Origin: Bosea sp. NBC_00550 | Lineage (GTDB): Bacteria; Pseudomonadota; Alphaproteobacteria; Rhizobiales; Beijerinckiaceae | Length of the DNA: 64,000 nucleotides | Assembly (NCBI RefSeq): GCF_026020075.1 | Contig: NZ_CP102772.1 | Location: 3,384,501 to 3,448,500, forward strand | Reading direction: 5' to 3' | In this document: positions 36,026 to 44,953 of the stretch, piece by piece | How positions within the stretch are numbered: the first letter of the stretch is position 1 | Layout of the letters: every line of letters starts with the position of its first letter | Notes under the pieces: generated by a model | The model's database searches: none | What the model was told of the DNA's origin: nothing | What the model saw: the letters and a program-made list of their open reading frames with translations, nothing else | Translations under genes and position numbers: made by a program

Positions 36026-36722
36026 CGTCCGCGCCCTGAGCGCCGGCTACGGCCAGACCCATGTGCTGGAGGATGTCTCGTTCTCCGTGCCTGCGGGCGG
36101 GCGCCTGTCCATCCTCGGCCGCAATGGCATGGGCAAGACCACGCTGATGGCGAGCCTGATGGGGCTGACGCGCCGCTATGCCGGCAGCATCAGCCTCGGC
36201 GGCGCCGATATCACCGCGTTCGGCACCGCCGCCCGCGCCCATAGCGGCATCGGCCTCGTCCCGCAGACCCGCGAAATCTTCAAGGGCCTGACGGTGGAGG
36301 AGAACCTCTTCGCCGGGCTCAAAGGTCGCCCGCGCAGCGCGATCGAGGAGGCCTATTCGCTGTTTCCGCGCCTGCAGGAACGCCGCCGCAATCTCGGCTC
36401 CCAACTCTCGGGCGGCGAGCAGCAGATGCTGGCGACGGCGCGCACCATCCTTGGCCAGCCCTCGGTGCTGCTGCTCGACGAGCCGCTGGAGGGGCTGGCC
36501 CCGGTGATCTGCGACATGCTGATGGAGGCCTTCACCCGGCTCGCCGGCAGCGGCGCGATGACGATCCTCTTCGTCGAGCAGCGCCTGGAGAGCGCCCTCC
36601 ACTTTGCCGAAGATATCATTGTCCTCGAACGCGGACGGATCGTCTGGTCGGGCAAGCCGGCCGCGCTACGCGCCGATGCCGAGGTGCTCGAACGCTATGT
36701 CGGCGTCGGCGGGCTGCACTGA
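36006..36722 (+). CDS. LIV-type ABC transporter ATPase (LivF-like)
   Basis: This 238-residue ATPase has Walker A GRNGMGKTT, GLVPQTREIFKGLTVEENL, signature LSGGEQQMLATARTI, Walker B VLLLDEPLEGLAPVI and the FVEQRLESALHFAEDIIVLERGRIV block (motif). These are typical of LivF. The ATG at 36006 lies within the last codons of the LivG-like gene. It completes a five-component importer. Confidence 0.93.
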   Translation: MPAATLDVRALSAGYGQTHVLEDVSFSVPAGGRLSILGRNGMGKTTLMASLMGLTRRYAGSISLGGADITAFGTAARAHSGIGLVPQTREIFKGLTVEENLFAGLKGRPRSAIEEAYSLFPRLQERRRNLGSQLSGGEQQMLATARTILGQPSVLLLDEPLEGLAPVICDMLMEAFTRLAGSGAMTILFVEQRLESALHFAEDIIVLERGRIVWSGKPAALRADAEVLERYVGVGGLH

Positions 36723-36734
36723 GCCGCTGAAGCC

Positions 36735-37700
36735 TCACACCACCAGATCGCGCTCCGGCACCGGCTCGCCGCGCGAAACGCGCGCCATGTTGTCGAACAT
36801 CCGCTTCACGGTCGGCGCGAAATTATCGGCGGCCATCGCGGCGAGATGCGGCGTCACCACGAGATTATCGAGCGTCAGGAGCTCGCTGTCGGCCGGCAGC
36901 GGCTCGATCGAGAACACGTCCATCGCCGCGCCGGCAATCTCCCGCGCCCGCAGCGCCGCGACGAGATCGGCCTCGTTGACCACGCCGCCACGCGCGACAT
37001 TGACCAGCACCGCCGTCTTCTTCATCGCCTTGAACGCTGCCGCATCGATCAGATTGGTCGTCTCCGGCGTCAGCGGGCAATGCAGCGAGACCATGTCGGA
37101 CTGCGCCAGAATGTCCGGCAGCGATGCATGCCGGACGCCGAGCGCCGCTTCCGCCTCAGCGTCGAGCGGCTGGCGCTTGCTGTAGAGGATCGTGCAGCCG
37201 AAGCCCTTGAGCAGCTTCGCCAGATTCTGGCCGATCGCGCCGAAGCCGACGATGCCGACCGTCTTGCCCGAGAGCATGAAGGGATCGCCCGGCAGCTTGC
37301 CGGTCGCCCAATGCCCCTGCTTCAGCTCGGCATGACCATAGCCGATGAAGCGCAGCGCCGAGAGCGCCAACCCCAGCGCGAACTCGGCCACCGGCACGGA
37401 ATTGGAACCGGTGGTGCGCGCCACGGTGATGCCGAGATCCTTTGCAGCGGCAATGTCGATATTGTCGTAGCCGACGCCCCATTTATGCAGCAGCTTCAGC
37501 TTCCTCGCTGCGCCCAGCACCTCCCGCGAGACGCCGACCTGGCCCGAGATCGCGTAATCGGCCTCGGCGATGATCTGCTTCATATGGTCGTCGCCGCGCG
37601 CCGTGCCGTGGGTGAACACGAAGCCGGGCGGGAGCAGCGCCCGCATGCGCTCGGCGCGCTCGGGGCTGGTCATGTCGAGGAGGACGATGGTCTCGGGCAT
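36735..37700 (-). CDS. D-isomer-specific 2-hydroxyacid dehydrogenase
   Basis: This 321-residue NAD(P)-dependent dehydrogenase has the Rossmann motif GIVGFGAIGQNLAKLL (about 148-163), catalytic Arg in VNVARGGVVNE, Glu in DVFSIEPLP and His in VTPHLAAMA. It probably reduces a 2-oxoacid or oxidises a D-2-hydroxyacid. The exact substrate cannot be read from sequence; phosphoglycerate, glyoxylate/hydroxypyruvate and others use this fold. It is convergent with the LIV operon. Its start is 20 bp from the gamma-glutamyltransferase stop on the same strand, so the two probably form an operon. Confidence 0.92.
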   Translation of the reverse strand: MPETIVLLDMTSPERAERMRALLPPGFVFTHGTARGDDHMKQIIAEADYAISGQVGVSREVLGAARKLKLLHKWGVGYDNIDIAAAKDLGITVARTTGSNSVPVAEFALGLALSALRFIGYGHAELKQGHWATGKLPGDPFMLSGKTVGIVGFGAIGQNLAKLLKGFGCTILYSKRQPLDAEAEAALGVRHASLPDILAQSDMVSLHCPLTPETTNLIDAAAFKAMKKTAVLVNVARGGVVNEADLVAALRAREIAGAAMDVFSIEPLPADSELLTLDNLVVTPHLAAMAADNFAPTVKRMFDNMARVSRGEPVPERDLVV

Positions 37701-37720
37701 TGAATTTTCCGGGAATACGG

Positions 37721-39397
37721 TCAGATGGTGAAGCGTGCGCCGGCACGGGCAAGCCCGCCCGAGATGGCAACCGGCGTGCCATCGGCGCGCCAGCAGGCGG
37801 CCCCGGTCAGCGTGCCATCCGCATTGAAGGCGATGGCGTTCATGCCGCCTGCGACGCGCGGCGAGCGCACGACGCGATGGCCGCGTGCCGCGAGTTCCTG
37901 TGCCACCGCCTCGGGGATGGCTTCCTCGAGTTCGAGCACGCCGCCCTCGGTCCAGACGCGCGGCGCCTCGACCGCCTCCTGCAAGGTCATGCGATGGTCG
38001 ATCAGGTTGACGATCGCCTGCAATGCGGAGGGAAAGATGCGCAGCGCCCCCGGCAGGCCGAGCGCGAAGGCGAGCCTGCCCTCCTTCAGTGCCATCATCG
38101 GCGCCATCGAGGTGAAAACCCGCTTGCCCGGCGCGATCGAAAGCGCCCGACCGGGATGCGGATCGAAGTTGAACATGTAGTTGTTGGCGATCATCCCGGT
38201 GCCGGGAATCTGGACGCAGGCGCCGAACAGCCCGTTGATCGTCTGCGTCGCGCTGACGACGTTGCCCTGTGCATCGGCCACGGTGACATGGGTCGTATCG
38301 GCGGATTCGCCGCCTGACAGTCCGGCCGTCCAGCTTTTCGCCTCGCCCATCGCGATCAGGGCACGGCGCTCGTTCGCATAGGCCTTGTCGATCAGCTTGT
38401 TGACCGGGACTTTGACGAAGGCCGGATCGGCGGTTGCTACGGCCCGGTCGGCGAAGGCGATCTTCAGCGCCTCGGCCAGCAGATGCACCGCGTCAGTCGA
38501 ACCGAAGCCGAGGGCGCCGATATCGTAGCCTTCGAGGATGTTGAGCATCTGCGTGATGTGCACGCCGGAGGAAGAAGGCGGCGGGGGGCCGACGATCTCG
38601 TAGCCGCGATAGGAGCCGCGAATGGGCTCGCGCAATTCGATGCGGTAATTGGCAAGATCAGCCTGATCGATCAGCCCGGCATTCGCCGCCATGTAGTCTG
38701 TCAGCGCCCGGCCGAGCCGCCCGCCATAGAGCGCCTGCGGCCCTTCTGCCGCGATCAGCCTCAGGCTCGCGGCATAGTCTGACTGGACCAGCCTTGCGCC
38801 GGGCTGGAGCGGCTGGCCGCCCGGCAGCAGCATCGCCGCAAGCCCCGGATCGCGGGCGAGATCGCCCGCATTGTCGGTGATGCAGTTCGAGAGATAGGGC
38901 GTGACGACGAAGCCGCGCTCCGCCAGCCCGATGGCCGGCTGCAGCACCTCGGCCAGCGGCAGCGTGCCGAAACGCGCCAACACCTCGCACCAGCCCTTCA
39001 GCGCGCCGGGTACGGCGACCGCCTTCGCGCCGACCACATTCTCCCGGTCGCGCGTATCGCGCTGCTTGCCGATCTCGTCTGAGAGGCAATCGTACATGTC
39101 CGCCGTCGCATGGCCCGGCGCTGTCGAGAGATTGTCGATCACGACATGGCGGCCATCGACGAGGCGGATATGGCTCAGGCCGCCGCCGAGGATGCCGACC
39201 ATCATCGGTTCCACCACCGTCAACGCGAACAGCGAGGCGACCGCGGCGTCGATCGCATTGCCACCGGCTAGCAGCATCTGCGCGCCCGCCGCCGAGGCGA
39301 GCGGATGATTGGTGACGACCATCCCGCGCGAGCCGGTGGCCGGCTTCTTCTCGCAGGTGAAAGAGGCGATGCGGGGCGGCGGAGCGGAAACGTTCAT
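37721..39397 (-). CDS. Gamma-glutamyltransferase family protein
   Basis: This 558-residue Ntn-hydrolase precursor is expected to cleave itself before the Thr of SADTTHVTVAD (near residue 371), giving large and small subunits. Other family blocks are GMVVTNHPLASAAGAQMLLAGGNAIDAAVA near the N terminus, PPPPSSSGVHITQMLNILEGYD, and TSMAPMMALKEGRLAFALGLPG replacing the usual SSMTP and GSPGG motifs. No Sec signal peptide is visible, so it is probably cytoplasmic. The motif changes suggest a non-glutathione substrate such as another gamma-glutamyl amide or a cephalosporin-acylase-like role. The start at 39397 gives the full family N terminus. Confidence 0.88.
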   Translation of the reverse strand: MNVSAPPPRIASFTCEKKPATGSRGMVVTNHPLASAAGAQMLLAGGNAIDAAVASLFALTVVEPMMVGILGGGLSHIRLVDGRHVVIDNLSTAPGHATADMYDCLSDEIGKQRDTRDRENVVGAKAVAVPGALKGWCEVLARFGTLPLAEVLQPAIGLAERGFVVTPYLSNCITDNAGDLARDPGLAAMLLPGGQPLQPGARLVQSDYAASLRLIAAEGPQALYGGRLGRALTDYMAANAGLIDQADLANYRIELREPIRGSYRGYEIVGPPPPSSSGVHITQMLNILEGYDIGALGFGSTDAVHLLAEALKIAFADRAVATADPAFVKVPVNKLIDKAYANERRALIAMGEAKSWTAGLSGGESADTTHVTVADAQGNVVSATQTINGLFGACVQIPGTGMIANNYMFNFDPHPGRALSIAPGKRVFTSMAPMMALKEGRLAFALGLPGALRIFPSALQAIVNLIDHRMTLQEAVEAPRVWTEGGVLELEEAIPEAVAQELAARGHRVVRSPRVAGGMNAIAFNADGTLTGAACWRADGTPVAISGGLARAGARFTI

Positions 39398-39536
39398 GGG
39401 CGGCACATCAACGCTTTTGCGGCCCGACGTCGAGCCTCTTCTTCGGCATGCGCGCCATGTTCGGACCACTCACCCACAATTGGCGGCCCTGTGCCGGCAA
39501 CGCTTGACAAGGCAGGGGCCGAGGCCCCACCTAAAC

Positions 39537-39657
39537 CCTGTTCCCAGGGGGGCCTCGCTAGGAGGCTGAGATTCCGCCCGCGGGGCTTTCGAGCTCGGCA
39601 ACGCGGTGACCCTCCGAACCTGATCCGGATCATACCGGCGTAGGGATGCGGGACAGG
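39537..39657 (+). ncRNA. TPP (thiamine pyrophosphate) riboswitch
   Basis: The THI-element core is unmistakable. Stem P1 is formed by 39537-39545 and 39650-39657 (CCTGTTCCC with GGGACAGG, one bulge). P2 is GCCTC/GAGGC, the conserved CTGAGA is at 39566-39571, and an extended P3 arm spans about 39574-39606. P4/P5 are ACCCT (39609-39613), GAACCTGATC (39616-39625), then CGGATCATACCGGCG and TAGGGA. These match the TPP-binding pockets of E. coli thiM/thiC aptamers. It lies on the plus strand 97 bp before the LuxE-like start. TPP binding should lower expression of the operon, probably by occluding the ribosome site, as is usual in proteobacteria. Confidence 0.96.
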
Positions 39658-39753
39658 CGGCCATCGAGGCCCCGATTCCAGCTGCGCATGTGGTCCTCAT
39701 CGCGATCGATTCCGTCCGGGCAAGCCGGCGGGTCGGGCAGGAGCGGGCTTAAG
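39658..39753 (+). promoter_or_regulatory. Riboswitch expression platform and ribosome site
   Basis: Between aptamer and first gene there is no terminator hairpin with a T-run, so control is probably at translation initiation. The ribosome site AGGAG (39739-39743) lies 10 bases before the ATG at 39754. It is flanked by AAGCC (39722-39726) and GGCTT (39746-39750), which could pair and place it in a loop. The pairing is a proposal. Confidence 0.5.
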
Positions 39754-40830
39754 ATGACGCAAGCCGAGATCATCGACGCGCTGTTGGCGTTCATCGCGCT
39801 CCCCGATGCGTCGGATGCCGAATTCGAGGCGATGGCGCTGAAGGTCTTCGCGTATCAGTTCCGCAACAACGAGCCCTACAAGCGCTTCTGCCTGCAGCGC
39901 GGCCGCACGCCGCTCTCCGTCAGGCGCTGGCGCGACATCCCGGCCGTGCCGATCACGGCCTTCAAGGATCTGACGCTGAGCTGCAGCCCGCCGGAAGCGG
40001 CCGAGCGCGTTTTCATGACCAGCGGCACGACGCAAGGGATACGCGGCCGCAGCTACCACCCGACGCTCGCCGTCTGGAGCCGCTCGATGCTGGTGAACTT
40101 CCGTGAGCGTTTCATGCGCGGCCGCGAGCGCATCCGCATGGGCATCCTCTTCCCCGACGAAGCCGCCCTGCCGAACTCCTCGCTCGCCTGCTATCTCTCG
40201 CTCGCCCGTCGCGAATGCGGCACGTCGGATTCCGAGGTGTTCATCGGCTCGTCGGGTCTCGACCTCGACGGCCTTTTGTCGGCGCTGGAGCAAGCGGAGA
40301 AGAGCGGCGAGCCCTATGCCCTGCTCGGCGCGAGCTATTCCTTCGCTCCCGTGCTGGACGCGCTCGCGGCGACCGGCCGGCGCTTCGCCCTGCCCGAAGG
40401 CAGCCTCATCCTCGACACCGGCGGCTTCAAGGGCCAGTCGCGCGAGCTGGGACTCGACGAGTTCTACGACGGTCTTAGCCTCGCCTTGGGCGTGCCCCGC
40501 TCGTCCTGCATCAACATGTACGGCATGACCGAGTTGAGCTCGCAGCTCTACGACGACGGCAATGCGATCTGCCCGTCGGTGAAATCCGGCCCGCACTGGA
40601 TCCGCAGCCGCGTCGTCGATCCGCTGACCGGCACCGACCTGCCCGAGGGCGAGCGCGGCGTGATCGTCCATCACGACCTCGCGCATTTCAACTGCGTCTC
40701 GGCGATCCTGACCGAGGACGCCGGCGAGATCGTCCCGGGTGGATTCAGGCTGCTCGGCCGGGTCGATGGCGAGGCCTCCAAGGGTTGCTCGGTCGCGGTC
40801 GCCGAATTCCTGGCCGCAGCGCGAGGCTGA
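39754..40830 (+). CDS. LuxE-like acyl-protein synthetase (ATP-dependent carboxylate activation)
   Basis: This 358-residue member of the LuxE family belongs to the adenylate-forming superfamily. Landmarks are FMTSGTTQG (87-95, ATP-binding loop), LILDTGGFKG (218-227) and NMYGMTE (254-260). A conserved cysteine lies close to the C terminus (Cys345 in SKGCSVAVAE), the position of the acyl-accepting Cys364 of Vibrio LuxE. LuxE activates a carboxylic acid as acyl-AMP, holds it on the cysteine and passes it to LuxC. It is the first gene after a TPP riboswitch and is followed 4 bp later by a LuxC-like gene. No luxA, luxB or luxD is present, so the substrate is probably not a long fatty acid for luminescence. 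Confidence 0.9.
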   Translation: MTQAEIIDALLAFIALPDASDAEFEAMALKVFAYQFRNNEPYKRFCLQRGRTPLSVRRWRDIPAVPITAFKDLTLSCSPPEAAERVFMTSGTTQGIRGRSYHPTLAVWSRSMLVNFRERFMRGRERIRMGILFPDEAALPNSSLACYLSLARRECGTSDSEVFIGSSGLDLDGLLSALEQAEKSGEPYALLGASYSFAPVLDALAATGRRFALPEGSLILDTGGFKGQSRELGLDEFYDGLSLALGVPRSSCINMYGMTELSSQLYDDGNAICPSVKSGPHWIRSRVVDPLTGTDLPEGERGVIVHHDLAHFNCVSAILTEDAGEIVPGGFRLLGRVDGEASKGCSVAVAEFLAAARG

Positions 40831-40834
40831 TACG

Positions 40835-42283
40835 GTGATCGAATATGCGGGCCATCTGCCGGGCCTGAATCGCGAGGCGCTGCGCTGGCGCGAAGTCAGC
40901 TATAGCGCCTGGGGCGAGAGCGCGACCATCGCGCTGCCGGAGCTGGACGAGGCTCAGGCGGCTGCTCTCTGCGACCATGTGCGCAGCAATGCCCGCGCCC
41001 GGCTGAAGCGGATGGACACCGCGCGCATCGTCGCAGCGATCGACGCCGCCATTGCCCGCCTGCTCGACCGCGAGCATCCGCTGCGGCGCAAGGCCGAGCA
41101 CCTTCTGCCGATCATCACCGGCTACGACCGCGAGACGGTGCGTCTCGGCCTCACGAGTTATCTGAAGACCTTCCGGCGCCCGCAGCTCCTGCGCTTCCTG
41201 GCCGAGGATTTCGCCAATCCCGCCATGCTGGACGGCTTCCAGCCGACGCCCAAGGGCGGCTACCTGCGCGCTCACGGCCCGGAGCTGCTGCTGCATGTCT
41301 GGGCCGGCAACGTGCCGGCGCTCTCGCTCTGGAGCCTGATCTGCGGGCTTCTGGTCAAGGCCGGCACGATCGGCAAACTCGCCTCGGCCGAGCCGCTGAC
41401 GGCGGGCTGGTTTGCGGGCCTGATCGCCGAGATAGACCCCGAACTCGGCGAATGCCTCGCCATCACCTGGTGGAAGGGTGGCGAAGCGCCTGCCGAACCA
41501 ATTTTCCTGCGCGCGGCCGACACCGTCATGGCCTATGGCGGCAACGATACGCTCACGGCGCTGCGCGCCAAGCTGCCGATCACCACGCGCTTCCTGCCGC
41601 ATGGCCACAAGATCGGCTTCGGCGTCGTCGCGCGCGAAGCGCTCGACAGCCGCAGGGCACCCGCGCTGGCCCGCCTCGCCGCTCATGACGCCGCCCGCTA
41701 CGAGCAGCAGGGCTGCTATTCCCCACAGATGCTTTTCGTCGAGCGCGGCGGGCGGGTTTCGCCAGCCGAATTCGCGCGCCATGTCGCGCAGGAACTGGCC
41801 GCCCTCGCCCATCGCCACCCCCGTCGCACGCTTTCGCCGGCCGAATCCGCCTCCATCACGGCCTGGCGCAGCGCGCAGGAGATGGGCGCACTGAAAGGCG
41901 CCGCAGAACTCCTTGGCGAGCCCACCGATTCGTGGAGCGTCGCCCATGTCGAGACGCCCGAGGACCTGAGTCCGACAGGCCTCAACCGCACGCTCAAACT
42001 GGTTTCGGTCGACAGCCTCGACGAGATCCCGGCCCTCGTCGCGCCCTATCGCAACTTCCTGCAGACGGCCGGGATAGCGGCGGCGCCGGAGAGGTTGTTC
42101 CAGCTCGCGGAGCAGTTTGCTGAGGTCGGCGTCACCCGCATCGCCCCGTTCGGCCGCATGGCGGCCCCGGAGGCCGGCTGGCACCATGACGGGCGCTTCA
42201 GCCTGCTCGACTTGGTCACCCTGACCGAGATCGAGCACGGCGCTGAAGCCGCGGCAGAAGGGTTCGCGCCCTATGTCGACTGA
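40835..42283 (+). CDS. LuxC-like acyl reductase (NADPH-dependent)
   Basis: This 482-residue LuxC-family protein has an aldehyde-dehydrogenase-like fold. The catalytic cysteine is Cys294 in YEQQGCYSPQMLFVE, matching Cys286 of Vibrio LuxC. HVWAGNVPALSLWSLICGLLVKAG (153-176) and the GYLRAHGPELLLHV region (142-155) are family blocks that bind the nucleotide. The start is GTG at 40835 with GAGG 9 bases upstream; an upstream frame start at 40739 lies inside the LuxE-like gene. LuxC reduces the acyl group taken from LuxE to an aldehyde. Pairing with LuxE next door indicates a carboxylate-to-aldehyde reductase complex. The substrate is unknown, and riboswitch control suggests a thiamine-related acid. 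Confidence 0.9.
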   Translation: MIEYAGHLPGLNREALRWREVSYSAWGESATIALPELDEAQAAALCDHVRSNARARLKRMDTARIVAAIDAAIARLLDREHPLRRKAEHLLPIITGYDRETVRLGLTSYLKTFRRPQLLRFLAEDFANPAMLDGFQPTPKGGYLRAHGPELLLHVWAGNVPALSLWSLICGLLVKAGTIGKLASAEPLTAGWFAGLIAEIDPELGECLAITWWKGGEAPAEPIFLRAADTVMAYGGNDTLTALRAKLPITTRFLPHGHKIGFGVVAREALDSRRAPALARLAAHDAARYEQQGCYSPQMLFVERGGRVSPAEFARHVAQELAALAHRHPRRTLSPAESASITAWRSAQEMGALKGAAELLGEPTDSWSVAHVETPEDLSPTGLNRTLKLVSVDSLDEIPALVAPYRNFLQTAGIAAAPERLFQLAEQFAEVGVTRIAPFGRMAAPEAGWHHDGRFSLLDLVTLTEIEHGAEAAAEGFAPYVD

Positions 42284-43070
42284 CCCCACCACCCCCGGCT
42301 TCGTCGCGATCGAGCGGGTCGCCTTCCGTTATGACGCGGGCGGCCCGGCCATCGTCGACGGCGTCGACTGGATCAACCCGCGCGGCGAGATCCATTGCCT
42401 GCTCGGCCGCAGCGGCTGCGGCAAGACCACGTTGCTCAAGCTCGCCGCCGGCTTGCTCGTGCCGAGCGAGGGCGCCATCCGCATTGGCGGCGAGGCGCTG
42501 CATGGCCCGAGCCTCCGCGCCGGCTTCGTCTTCCAGGCCCCGACCCTGCTCGACTGGCTGAGCACTCTCGACAATGTCCTGCTGCCGATCTCGCTGAAGC
42601 GCCGCCCCACCGTCGCCGATAAGGATGCTGCGTTCGACCTGCTTGAGCGTGTCGGCCTCGCAGATTTCTCTAGCCGCCGCCCCACCGAACTCTCCGGGGG
42701 CCAGCAGAGCCGCGTCGCCGTCGCCCGCGCGCTGATCGGCGAACCGGATTTGCTGCTGCTCGACGAGCCCTTCGCGGCACTCGATGCCCTGACCCGCGAG
42801 GAATTGCAGGATGATTTGCTGCGGCTCTGCGCGCTCCACGGCACGACGGCGCTCTTCGTCACCCATGATATCGCCGAGGCCGTCTATCTCGCCGACAAGG
42901 TCGCGGTGATGGCGGCGGGCCGCCTCACCCATGCGCGCCGAATCGAGCTGCCGCGCCCGCGCCATCGCGACATGCGCTATGCACCCACGTTCACGGCGGC
43001 TTGCCGCGAACTGCGCGACGCCATGGATGGCGAAACCGGGGCTATCGCAAGCCGGAGGCCGGCCGCATGA
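42273..43070 (+). CDS. thiZ: ABC transporter ATPase (ThiZ-like)
   Basis: This 265-residue ATPase of the nitrate/taurine/thiamine-precursor family has Walker A GRSGCGKTT (45-53), Q-loop FVFQAPTLLDWLSTLDNVLLP, signature LSGGQQSRVAVARAL, Walker B LLLLDEPFAALDALTR and FVTHDIAEAVYLADKV. The WLSTLDNVLLP region is typical of SsuB/TauB/ThiZ. It overlaps the LuxC-like gene by 11 bp and the permease by 4 bp. The TPP riboswitch and NMT1-type binding protein support a thiamine pyrimidine-type substrate; the symbol is given on that basis. Confidence 0.88.
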   Translation: MSTDPTTPGFVAIERVAFRYDAGGPAIVDGVDWINPRGEIHCLLGRSGCGKTTLLKLAAGLLVPSEGAIRIGGEALHGPSLRAGFVFQAPTLLDWLSTLDNVLLPISLKRRPTVADKDAAFDLLERVGLADFSSRRPTELSGGQQSRVAVARALIGEPDLLLLDEPFAALDALTREELQDDLLRLCALHGTTALFVTHDIAEAVYLADKVAVMAAGRLTHARRIELPRPRHRDMRYAPTFTAACRELRDAMDGETGAIASRRPAA

Positions 43071-43816
43071 CCGCGCGCCTCCCCTCCCTCTTGCTGCTTC
43101 TCGCCCTGCTCGCCGGCTGGGAAGCCTGGTGCCGGCTCGGCGGGCTCTCCGCCCTCGTCCTGCCACCACCCTCGGCCGTGCTGGCGACACTGTGGAGCGA
43201 GATCGCCACCGGCCGGCTCTGGCCGCATCTCGCCGTCACGGCCACGGAGATGGCGCTGGGACTCGGCATCGGCACCATCGTCGGCCTCGGCGTCGGCATC
43301 CTGCTCGCGGAAGTCCCCATGCTCGGGCGCCTGCTGCACCCCTATGTGCTGGCGAGCCAGCTCGTGCCCAAGCTCGCGCTCGGTCCGCTCTTCATCATCT
43401 GGTTCGGCTTCGGCATGACGCCAACCGTCGTCATCACCGCGCTGATCTGCTTCTTCCCGCTGATGGAGAACACGCTGACCGGGTTGACCGAGGTCGATCC
43501 GGCCCGGCGCGAACTCTTCCGCATGCTCCGCGCCAGCCGCTTGCAGACCCTGCTGCGCCTGAAGCTGCCGGCGGCGCTACCCGTCATCATGGCGGGCCTG
43601 CGCGTCGCAGTCGTGCTCGCGCTGGTCGGCGCGGTGGTCGGCGAGTTCATCGGCGGGCGCGTCGGGCTGGGCGCCTCGATCATCGCCGCCCAGAGCGTGA
43701 TGGATTCGAGCCTGATCTTCGCGCTCTTCGTCGTGATCACCGCACTCGGAATGCTGCTCTACGAGGCCGTGCGCGTGCTGGAGCGCCGCGTCCTGCATCG
43801 CTTCTCGAAAGGTTAG
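43067..43816 (+). CDS. thiX: ABC transporter permease (ThiX-like)
   Basis: This 249-residue permease of the SsuC/TauC/ThiX family has about six helices, an N-terminal LLLLLALLAGWEAWCRLGG helix, and the EAA-type loop RRELFRMLRASRLQTLLRLKLPAALPVIMAGLRVAV (motif), then VVGEFIGGRVGLGASIIAAQS. The ATG at 43067 overlaps the ATPase stop (ATGA) and has GGAGG at 43053-43057. It is followed 3 bp after its stop by the next ATG. Confidence 0.88.
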   Translation: MTARLPSLLLLLALLAGWEAWCRLGGLSALVLPPPSAVLATLWSEIATGRLWPHLAVTATEMALGLGIGTIVGLGVGILLAEVPMLGRLLHPYVLASQLVPKLALGPLFIIWFGFGMTPTVVITALICFFPLMENTLTGLTEVDPARRELFRMLRASRLQTLLRLKLPAALPVIMAGLRVAVVLALVGAVVGEFIGGRVGLGASIIAAQSVMDSSLIFALFVVITALGMLLYEAVRVLERRVLHRFSKG

Positions 43817-43819
43817 ACC

Positions 43820-44953
43820 ATGGCCATCTTCCCTGCTCTTGCTCGTATTCTCAGAACAGGGCTCGTCATCCCGGCCGCAGCGAAGCGGAGCGCCGGGATC
43901 CATCGCAGGGCTCCGCGCTCTACGATGGATCCCGGATCTGCGCGGCTTCGCCGCTTGTCCGGGATGACGGCGAGCGTAGCGGCAGCGGTCGCGCTCTTGC
44001 TGTCCGCTTGGACTTCGCCTCAGGCCCAACCCTTGGAGAAATTCACCATCGCCGGCTGGAGCCAGCCGATCAGCGAGATCACCAACCTGCTCGCCGAGCC
44101 GGACAAGGGCTTCTTCAAGGCCAAGGGCATCGCGCTCGACTATGTGCCCGGCAATGGCGGCGGAGCGGCGATTCAGAACATGCTGAGCGGCCAGGCCGAC
44201 ATCGCCTTCACCGACCCCGCCTCGCTCTATCTCGCGCTCGACAAGGGCGAGAAGCTGGTCGCGATCTACAACATCTATCCGCAGAACGTCTTCAACGTCG
44301 TCGCGCCGAAGGCGAGCGGCATCCGCTCGGCAGCCGATCTCAAGGGCAAGCGCATCGGCGTCTACAGCCTCGCCAGCGGCACCTATCAGAACCTCCTCGT
44401 ACTGCTGCATCAGGTCGGGCTCGGCGAGAAGGACGTGACAGTCCAGGTCGCCGGCTTGCTCAACTTCGCGCCGCTGATGCAGGGGCAGCTCGACGCCACC
44501 GCCGCGACTGATACCGGTCTGCTCGTCGCCCGCGCCAAGGGGCTGGGCGAGGTCGACGTGATCGAGGTCCGCGACCAGCTCAACCTGCCGAGCGATCTCT
44601 TTGTCGTGACGCAGGCGACCTATGAAGCGAAGAAGCCGCTACTGAAGCGATTCCTCGCCGCCTATCGCGACTCGGCCGCCTGGATGATCGCCAAGCCCGA
44701 GGAGGCTGCCCGCCTCGCCCTCACCCGCGCCATCAACGGCCGAGATGAGGCGGTCAATCTCGAGATCATCAAGCTGCGCAACCGCTCCAGCGTCTCCCCG
44801 ACGACCGAGCGCGAAGGCCTCGGCCGCTTCGATCTCGAAGCCCTGCAAAAGGGCGCCGACACCTTCCGCAGCCTCGGGCTGATCGCCCGCCCGCTCGACA
44901 TGAAGGAGATCGTGAAGAGCGATCTCATCCCGCAGAAGGACGGCATGCCGTGA
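43820..44953 (+). CDS. thiY: NMT1/THI5-like substrate-binding protein (ThiY-like) with a palindrome in its 5' end
   Basis: Up to 377 residues. From about residue 70 it is a normal NMT1/ThiY-SsuA type binding protein: KFTIAGWSQPISEITNLL, KGFFKAKGIALDYVPGNGGGAAIQNMLSGQADIAFTD (motif), LKGKRIGVYSLASGTYQNLL. The first 48 codons from the ATG at 43820 cover a 106-bp palindromic repeat and give an odd basic sequence. A standard signal peptide (TASVAAAVALLLSAWTSPQAQ) begins only at the ATG at 43964, which sits in the right arm of the palindrome. Either translation starts at 43964 (329 residues) or the repeat has lengthened the leader. It is the binding partner of the ThiX/ThiZ-like subunits. Confidence 0.85.
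   Translation: MAIFPALARILRTGLVIPAAAKRSAGIHRRAPRSTMDPGSARLRRLSGMTASVAAAVALLLSAWTSPQAQPLEKFTIAGWSQPISEITNLLAEPDKGFFKAKGIALDYVPGNGGGAAIQNMLSGQADIAFTDPASLYLALDKGEKLVAIYNIYPQNVFNVVAPKASGIRSAADLKGKRIGVYSLASGTYQNLLVLLHQVGLGEKDVTVQVAGLLNFAPLMQGQLDATAATDTGLLVARAKGLGEVDVIEVRDQLNLPSDLFVVTQATYEAKKPLLKRFLAAYRDSAAWMIAKPEEAARLALTRAINGRDEAVNLEIIKLRNRSSVSPTTEREGLGRFDLEALQKGADTFRSLGLIARPLDMKEIVKSDLIPQKDGMP
43864..43969. repeat. Long palindromic repeat inside the ThiY-like leader region
   Basis: The outer arms are CGTCATCCCGG (43864-43874) and CCGGGATGACG (43959-43969), a perfect 11-bp inverted repeat. The inner arms are 43893-43905 and 43923-43935, a perfect 13-bp inverted repeat around a short centre. The element stays in frame with no stop codon on the plus strand. 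It belongs to the same class as the palindromes at 33249-33345 and 45746-45899, which are intergenic. Confidence 0.85.

Noticed and set aside
39754..42283. Bacterial bioluminescence (lux) genes
   Set aside because: Only LuxE- and LuxC-like genes are present; luxA, luxB and luxD are absent and the operon has a thiamine riboswitch and importer, so luminescence is unlikely.
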